Assembly (NCBI RefSeq): GCF_050947875.1
Contig: NW_027460418.1
Coordinates: forward strand, 1-64,000
Direction: 5' to 3'
Length of the DNA stretch: 64,000 nucleotides
DNA from: Dermacentor variabilis
Lineage: Eukaryota > Arthropoda > Arachnida > Ixodida > Ixodidae
In this document: positions 57,941-64,000 of the stretch, in pieces
Layout of the letters: every line of letters begins with the position of its first letter
Position numbering within the stretch: the stretch's first letter is position 1
Program-made: the position numbers and the translations under genes
The notes under the pieces: generated by a model
The model's database searches: none
What the model saw: only the letters and a program-made list of their open reading frames with translations
What the model was told of the DNA's origin: nothing

Positions 57941-60339
57941 GCATGCATATCGTGTGGTTTTCCAGAAAACTGCGTCCGCGTCTACCAAAAGATGCATGTG
58001 AAGTCTTAAAACGCGTTTTGGCACAACTCCATGTGCGGGTGCTAAAAAGAGCAGCATCGGCATGCTTTTCACGTCGTTTCGTAGAAATCCATGTGCGCGT
58101 TCTGCCAAAAGCACCATTTGCATGCATATCGTGTGGTTTTGCAGAAAACTGCGTCCGCGTCTACCAAAAGATGCATGTGCATGCTTAAAACGCGTTTTGG
58201 CACAAATCCATGTGCGGGTGCTAAAAAGAGCAGCATCGGCATGCTTTTCACGTCGTTTGGTAGAAATCCACGTGCGCGTTCTGCCAAAAGCACCATTTGC
58301 ATGCATATGGTGCAGTTTTGCAGAAAACTGCGTCCGCGTCTACCAAAAGATGCATGTGCATGCTTAAAACGCGTTTTGGCACAAATCCATGTGCGGGTGC
58401 TAAAAAGAGCTGCATCGGCATGCTTTTGACGTCGTTTGGTAGAAATCCACGTTTCACGTTCTGCCAAAAGCACCATTTGCATGCATATCGTGTGGTTTTG
58501 CAGAAAACTGTGTCCGCGTCTACCAAAAGATGCATGTGCATGCTTAAAACGCGTTTTGGCACAAATCCATGTGCGGGTGCTAAAAAGAACAGCATCGGCA
58601 TGCTTTTCACGTCGTTTGGTAGAAATGCACGCGCGCGTTCTGCCAAAAGCACCATTTGCATGCATATCGTGTGGTTTTGCAGAAAACTGCGTCCGCGTCT
58701 ACCAAAAGATGCATGTGCATGCTTAAAACGCGTTTTGGCACAAATCCATGTGCGGGTGCTAAAAAGAGCAGCATCGGCATGCTTTTCACGTCGTTTGGTA
58801 GAAATCCACGTGCGCGTTCTGCCAAAAGCACCATTTGCATGCATATAGTGTGGTTTTGCAGAAAACTGCGTCCGCGTCTACCAAAAGATGCATGTGCATG
58901 CTTAAAACGCGTTTTGGCACAAATCCATGTGCGGGTGCTAAAAAGAGCAGCATCGGCGTGCTTTTCATGTCGTTTGGTAGAAATCCAGGTGGGCGTTCTG
59001 CCAAAAGCACCATTTGCATGCATATCGTGTGGCTTTGCAGAAAACTGCGTCCGCGTCTACGAAAAGATGCATGTGCATGCTTAAAACGCGTTTTGGGACA
59101 AATCCATGTGCGGGTGCTAAAAAGAGCAGCATCGGCATGCTTTTCACGTCGTTTGGTAGAAATCCACGTGCGCGTTCTGCCAAAAGCACCATTTGCATGC
59201 ATGTCGTGTGGTTTTGCAGAAAACTGCGTCCGCGTCTACCAAAAGATGCATGTGCATGCTTAAAACGCGTTTTGGCACAAATCCATGTGCGGGTGCTAAA
59301 AAGAGCAGCATCGGCATGCTTTTCACGTCGTTTGGTAGAACTCCACGTGCGCGTTCTGCCAAAAGCACCATTTGCATGCATATCGTGTGGTTTTGCAGAA
59401 AACTGCGTCCGCGTCTACCAAAAGATGCATGTGCATGGTTAAAACGCGTTTTGGCACAAATCCATGTGCGGGTGCTAAAAAGAGAAGCATCGGCATGCTT
59501 TTCACGTCGTTTGGTAGAAATCCACGTGCGCGTTCTGCCAAAAGCACCATTTGCATGCATATCGTGTGGTTTTCCAGAAAACTAAGGCCGCGTCTACCAA
59601 AAGATGCATGTGCATGCTTAAAACGCGTTTTGGCAAAACTCCATGTGTGGGTGCTAAAAAAAGCAGCATCGGCATGCTTTTCACGTCGTTTGGTAGAAAT
59701 CCATGTGCGCGTTCTGCCAAAAGCACCATTTGCATGCATATCGTGTGGTTTTGCAGAAAACTGCGTCCGCGTCTACCAAAAGATGCATGTGCATGCTTAA
59801 AACGCGTTTTGGCACAAATCCATGTGCGGGTGCTAAAAAGAGCAGCATCGGCATGCTTTTCACTTCGTTTGGTAGAAATCCACGTGCGCGTTCTGCCAAA
59901 AGCACCATTTGCATGCATATCGTGCGGTTTTGCAGAAAACTGCGTCCGGGTCTACCAAAAGATGCATGTGCATGCTTAAAACGCGTTTTGGCACAAATCC
60001 ATGTGCGGGTGCTAAAAAGAGCAGCATCGGCATGCTTTTCACGTCGTTTGGTAGAAATCCACGTGCGCGTTCTGCCAAAAGCACCATTTGCATGCATATC
60101 GTGTGGTTTTGCAGAAAACTGCGTCCGCGTCTACCAAAAGATGCATGTGCATGCTTAAAACGTGTTTTGGCACAAATCCATGTGCGGGTGGAAAAAGAGT
60201 AGCATCGGCATGCTTTTCACGTCGTTTGGTCGAAATCCACGTGCGCGTTCTGCGAAAAGCACCATTTGCATGCATATCGTGTGGTTTTGCAGAAAACTGC
60301 GTCCGCGTCTACCAAAAATGCATGTGCATGCTTAAAACG

Positions 60340-63300
60340 CGTTTCGGCACAAATCCATGTGCGGGTGCTAAAAAGAGCAGCATCGGCATGCTTTTCACGT
60401 CGTTTGGTAGAAATCCACGTTTCACGTTCTGCCAAAAGCACCATTTGCATGCATATCGTGTGGTTTTGCAGAAAACTGCGTCCGCGTCTATCAAAAGATG
60501 CATGTGCATGCTTAAAACGCGTTTTGGCACAAATCCATGTGCGGGTGCTAAAAAGAGCAGCATCGGCATGCTTTTCACGTCGTTTAGTAGAAATCCACGT
60601 GCGCGTTCTGCCAAAAGCGCCATTTGCATGCATATCGTGTGGTTTTGCAGAAAACTGCATCCGCGTCTACCAAATGATGCATGTGCATGCTTAAAACGCG
60701 TTTTGGCACAAATCCATGTGCGGGTGCTAAAAAGAGGAGCATCGGCATGCTTTTCACGTCGTTTGGTAGAAATCCACGTGCGCGTTCTGCCAAAAGCACC
60801 ATTTGCATGCATATCGTGTGGTTTTGCAGAAAACTGCGTCCGCGGCTACCAAAAGATGCATGTGCATGCTTAAAACGCGTTTTGGCACAAATCCATGTGC
60901 GGGTGCTAAAAAGAGCAGCATCGGCATGCTTTTCACGTCGTTTGGTAGAAATCCACGTGCGCGTTCTGCCAAAAGCACCATTTGCATGCATATCGTGTGG
61001 TTTTGCAGAAAACTGCGTCCGCGTCTACCAAAAGATGCATGTGCATGCTTAAAACGCGTTTAGGCACAAATCCAAGTGCGGGTGCTAAAAAGAACAGCAT
61101 CGGCATGCTTTCCCCGTCGTTTGGTAGAAATACACGCGCGCGTTCTGCCAAAAGCACCATTTGCATGCATATCGTGTGGTTTAGCAGAAAACTGCGTCCG
61201 CGTTTACCAAAAGATGCATGTGCATGCTTAAAACGCGTTTTGGCACAAATCCATGTGCGGGTGCTAAAAAGAGCAGCATCGGCATGCTTTTCACGTCGTT
61301 TGGTAGAAATCCACGTGCGCGTTCTGCCAAAAGCACCATTTGCATGCATATCGTGTGGTTTTACAGAAAACTGCGTCCGCGTCTACCAAAAGATGCATGT
61401 GCATGCTTAAAACGCGTTTTGGCACAAATCCATGTGCGGGTGCTAAAAAGAGCAGCATCGGCATGCTTTTCACGTCGTTTGGTAGAAATCCACGTGCGCG
61501 TTCTGCCAAAAGCACCATTTGCATGCATATCGTGTGGTTTTACAGAAAACTGCGTCCGCGTCTACCAAAAGATGCATCTGCATGCTTAAAACGCGTTTTG
61601 GCACAAATCCATGTGCGGGTGCTAAAAAGAGAAGCAACGGCATGCTTTTCACGTCGTTTGGTAGAAATCCACGTGCGCGTTCTGCCAAAAGCACCATTTG
61701 CATGCATATCGTGTGGTTTTCCAGAAAACTGCGTCCGCGTCTACCAAAAGATGCATGTGCATGCTTAAAGCGCGTTTTGGCACAACTCCATGTGCGGGTG
61801 CTAAAAAGAGCAGCATCGGCATGCTTTTCACGTCGTTTGGTAGAAATCCACGTGCGCGTTCTGCCAAAAGCACCATTTGCATGCATATCGTGTGGTTTTG
61901 CAGAAAACTGCGTCCGCGTCTACCAAAAGATGCATGTGCATGCTTAAAACGCGTTTTGGCACAAATCCATGTGCGGGTGCTAAACAGAGCAGCATCGGCA
62001 TGCTTTTCACGTCGTTTGGTAGAAATCCACGTGCGCGTTCTGCCAAAAGAACCATTTGCATGCATATCGTGTGGTTTTGCAGAAAACTGCGTCCGCGTCT
62101 ACCAAAAGATGCATGTGCATGCTTAAAACGCGTTTCGGCACAAATCCATGTGCGGGTGCTAAAAAGAGCAGCATCGGCATGCTTTTCACGTCGTTTGGTA
62201 GAAATCCACGTTTCACGTTCTGCCAAAAGCACCATTTGCATGCATATCGTGTGGTTTTGCAGAAAACTGCGTCCGCGTCTACCAAAAGATGCATGTGCAT
62301 GCTTAAAACGCGTTTTGGCACAAATCCATGTGCGGGTGCTAAAAAGAGCAGCATCGGCATGCTTTTCACGTCGTTTGGTAGAAATCCACGTGCGCGTTCT
62401 GCCAAAAGCGCCATTTGCATGCATATCGTGTGGTTTTGCAGAAAACTGCATCCGCGTCTACCAAATGATGCATGTGCATGCTTAAAACGCGTTTTGGCAC
62501 AAATCCATGTGCGGGTGCTAAAAAGAGCAGCATCGGCATGCTTTTCACGTCGTTTGGTAGAAATCCACCTGGCGTTCTGCCAAAAGCACCATTTGCATGC
62601 ATATCGTGTGGTTTTGCAGAAAACTGCGTCCGCGTCTACCAAAAGATGCATGTGCATGCTTAAAACGCGTTTTGGCACAAATCCATGTGCGGGTGCTAAA
62701 AAGAGCAGCATCGGCATGCTTTTCACGTCGTTTGGTAGAAATCCACGCGCGCGTTCTGCCAAAAGCACCATTTGCATGCATATCGTGTGGTTTGCAGAAA
62801 ACTGCGTCCGCGTCTACCAAATGATGCATGTGCATGCTTAAAACGCGTTTTGGCACAAATCCATGTGCGGGTGCTAAAAAGAGAAGCATCGGCATGCTTT
62901 TCACGTCGTTTGGTAGAAATCCACGAGCGCGTTCTGCCAAAAGCACCATTTGCATGCATATCGTGTGGTTTTCCAGAAAACTGCGTCCGCGTCTACCAAA
63001 AGATGCATGTGCATGCTTAAAACGCGTTTTGGCACAACTCCATGTGCGGGTGCTAAAAAAGCAGCATCGGCATGCTTTTCACGTCGTTTGGTAGAAATCC
63101 ACGTGCGCGTTCTGCCAAAAGCACCATTTGCATGCATATCGTGTGGTTTTGCAGAAAACTGCGTCCGCGTCTAATAAAAGATGCATGTGCATGCTTAAAA
63201 CGCGTTTAGGCACAAATCCAAGTGCGGGTGCTAAAAAGAACAGCATCGGCATGCTTTTCCCGTCGTTTGGTAGAAATACACGCGCGCGTTCTGCCAAAAG

Positions 63301-63590
63301 CACCATTTGCATGCATATCGTGTGGTTTTGCAGAAAACTGCGTCCGCGTTTACCAAAAGATGCATGTGCATGCTTAAAACGCGTTTTGGCACAAATCCAT
63401 GTGCGGGTGCTAAAAAGAGCAGCATCGGCATGCTTTTCACGTCGTTTGGTAGAAATCCACGTGCACGTTCTGCCAAAAGCACCATTTGCATGCATATCGT
63501 GTGGTTTTACAGAAAACTGCGTCCGCGTCTACCAAAAGATGCATGTGCATGCTTAAAACGCGTTTTGGCACAAATCCATGTGCGGGTGCT
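60340..63590 (+). repeat. Short block copies at 1790 and 2146 bp near the right edge
   Basis: About 60340-60730 matches 62130-62520 (10 monomers apart) with GTTTCGGCAC, TTTCACGT, AAAGCGCCATTTG and CTGCATCCGCG with AAATGATG. About 60920-61440 matches 63066-63586 (2146 bp, 12 monomers minus 2) with GTTTAGGCAC, CCAAGTGCGG, CCCGTCGTTTGG, AAATACACG, CGCGTTTACC and GTTTTACAG. The two offsets differ because the region between the matches has changed in length. Confidence 0.7.
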
Positions 63591-63964
63591 AAAAAGAGAA
63601 GCATCGGCATGCTTTTCGCGTCGTTTGGTAGAAATCCACGTGCGCGTTCTGCCAAAAGCACCATTTGCATGCATATCGTGTGGTTTTCCAGAAAACTGCG
63701 TCCGCGTCTACCAAAAGATGCATGTGCATGCTTAAAGCGCGTTTTGGCACAACTCCATGTGCGGGTGCTAAAAAGAGCAGCATCGGCATGCTTTTCACGT
63801 CGTTTGGTAGAAATCCACGTGCGCGTTCTGCCAAAAGCACCATTTGCATGCATATCGTGTGGTTTTGCAGAAAACTGCGTCCGCGTCTACCAAAAGATGC
63901 ATGTGCATCCTTAAAACGCGTTTTGGCACAAATCCATGTGCGGGTGCTAAAAAGAGCAGCATCG

Positions 63965-64000
63965 GCATGCTTTTCACGTCGTTTGGTAGAAATCCACGTG
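63965..64000 (+). repeat. Partial monomer at right edge
   Basis: These 36 bases correspond to monomer positions 1-36, ending inside CACGTG. The array therefore extends to the right of the window. Confidence 0.97.

Larger units (their letters stand above)
54100..58260 (+). repeat. 13-monomer higher-order repeat with a truncated unit, 2266 bp
   Basis: About 54100-55990 recurs at about 56365-58260, offset 2266 bp (13 monomers minus 61). Shared markers are CATGCCTAAAACG, GGTGGAAAAGAG/GGTGGAAAAAGAG with GAGTAGCATC, GATGCCTGTG, AAAACGCATTTTGG with CAAAACAATG, GTTTAGGCAC with CCAAGTGCGG, CATGCTTTAAACG, the 119-bp monomer, and GTGAAGTCTTAAAACG. The left copy additionally carries the single-base indel cluster. 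Confidence 0.82.
33888..62220 (+). repeat. TTTCACGT patch: 12 scattered 180-bp monomers
   Basis: In twelve monomers, CCACGTGCGCGTTCT is replaced by CCACGTTTCACGTTCT, a 1-bp gain with several substitutions. The patch lies near 33891, 34603, 38536, 39611, 40506, 46231, 47125, 51419, 56006, 58451, 60420 and 62211. TTTCACGT is the same octamer found about 25 bp upstream at monomer positions 8-15, so a local template switch or conversion is plausible. None occurs in the first 33.8 kb. The feature spans the first to the last site. Confidence 0.85.
1..64000 (+). repeat. Tandem satellite array, 179-bp monomer, 358 complete copies
   Basis: The sequence GCATGCTTTTCACGTCG recurs every 179 bp from position 25 to 63965, always on this strand, with no inversion and no foreign insert. 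The consensus is 179 bp and 48.6% GC (42 C, 45 G by hand count). Monomers mostly differ from it at a few sites. The spacing between the first and last anchor equals 358 monomers minus 142 bp, and that deficit matches the indels I located individually. Nucleosome-sized monomers in long homogenised arrays are typical of eukaryotic centromeric, pericentromeric or subtelomeric heterochromatin; which of these applies is not shown by the sequence. I do not recognise the family. The window contains no gene and no unique DNA. Confidence 0.98.
32182..64000 (+). repeat. Domain IV: indel-rich monomer subfamilies
   Basis: New linked variants begin here. One type has AGAGAAGCATC, then TTTTCCAGAAA about 90 bp on, often followed by CACAACTCCATG (first near 32774 and 32864). 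A second has CTGCATCCGCG with AAATGATGCATG. A third has AAAGAACAGC with AAATGCACGCG. A fourth has GGTGGAAAAA (1 bp short), and a fifth has the TTTCACGT patch (1 bp long). I counted about 57 indel events here, including two 60-bp losses, one 4-bp loss near 34181 and the 9-bp gain, against 8 in the same length of array to the left. Confidence 0.78.

Noticed and set aside
1..64000. Hundreds of open reading frames of about 138-142 codons on both strands
   Set aside because: They recur every 179 bp in all frames and on both strands, begin at arbitrary TTG or ATG triplets, have low-complexity periodic products, and end at the same satellite stop triplets. They are by-products of the monomer sequence and length.
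1..64000. CRISPR array
   Set aside because: There is no alternation of identical short repeats with unique spacers. The whole 179-bp unit is conserved, so this is a satellite.
1..64000. Known satellites (human alpha, Arabidopsis 178-bp repeat)
   Set aside because: The similar length is the only likeness. The base sequence does not match what I know of those families, and I cannot search a database to name the family.
1..64000. Ribosomal, tRNA or other RNA genes, and telomeric repeats
   Set aside because: I saw no rRNA, tRNA or telomere-type motif. Every stretch is explained by the 179-bp monomer.
1..64000. Inverted monomers or a transposon insertion site
   Set aside because: I followed the GCATGC anchors across the window and the summed spacing closes exactly on 358 monomers with the listed indels. 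There is no room for an insert, and no monomer is in reverse orientation.
1..64000. A previously undescribed protein-based system
   Set aside because: No protein-coding gene is present, so no defence, biosynthetic or mobile system can be supported. What is unusual here is the repeat architecture itself.

Overview
The whole 64 kb window is one uninterrupted satellite DNA array. It holds 358 complete head-to-tail copies of a 179-bp monomer in a single orientation, plus a 24-bp partial copy at the left edge (1-24) and a 36-bp partial copy at the right edge (63965-64000). I found no protein gene, RNA gene, transposon, CRISPR array, microsatellite tract or unique sequence. The array continues past both ends. 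Adding up the insertions and deletions I could locate by hand accounts exactly for the spacing of the GCATGC anchors: net -6 bp over the first 179 monomers and net -136 bp over the rest.

The organism is a eukaryote, because long homogenised satellite arrays with higher-order repeats and nucleosome-sized monomers are typical of centromeric, pericentromeric or subtelomeric heterochromatin. I do not recognise the monomer as a named family and cannot give a kingdom. It is not human alpha satellite or the Arabidopsis 178-bp repeat, and it has no CENP-B box. The consensus is 48.6% GC and is not depleted in CpG (13 seen, about 10.6 expected from base composition), which argues against long exposure to CpG methylation decay.

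The main structural result is a nested hierarchy. Each 179-bp monomer is itself a diverged trimer of a 60-bp unit. The subunits are 60, 59 and 60 bp, each starts with GCATGC, and they are about 62-72% identical to each other. Two monomers (around 55.6 and 57.9 kb) have lost exactly one 60-bp subunit by recombination between matching sites. Above the monomer there are many higher-order repeats (HORs), with periods of 2, 3, 5, 6, 7, 10, 13 and 17 monomers, and block copies displaced by up to about 6.4 kb.

Region by region: domain I (1 to about 9.15 kb) has its own variant set with 6-mer and 17-mer HORs. Domain II (about 9.15-21.5 kb) has a second set and a 10-mer duplicated with no visible difference. 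Domain III (about 21.5-32.18 kb) is closest to consensus and has 7-, 17- and 2-mer copies. Domain IV (about 32.18-64 kb) has a third variant set and almost all the length variants: about 57 indel events against 8 in the left half. A dense patch of single-base indels at 53757-55183 looks like unpolished sequence. No genes work together here; any function would be structural (chromatin or centromere), and that is inference.
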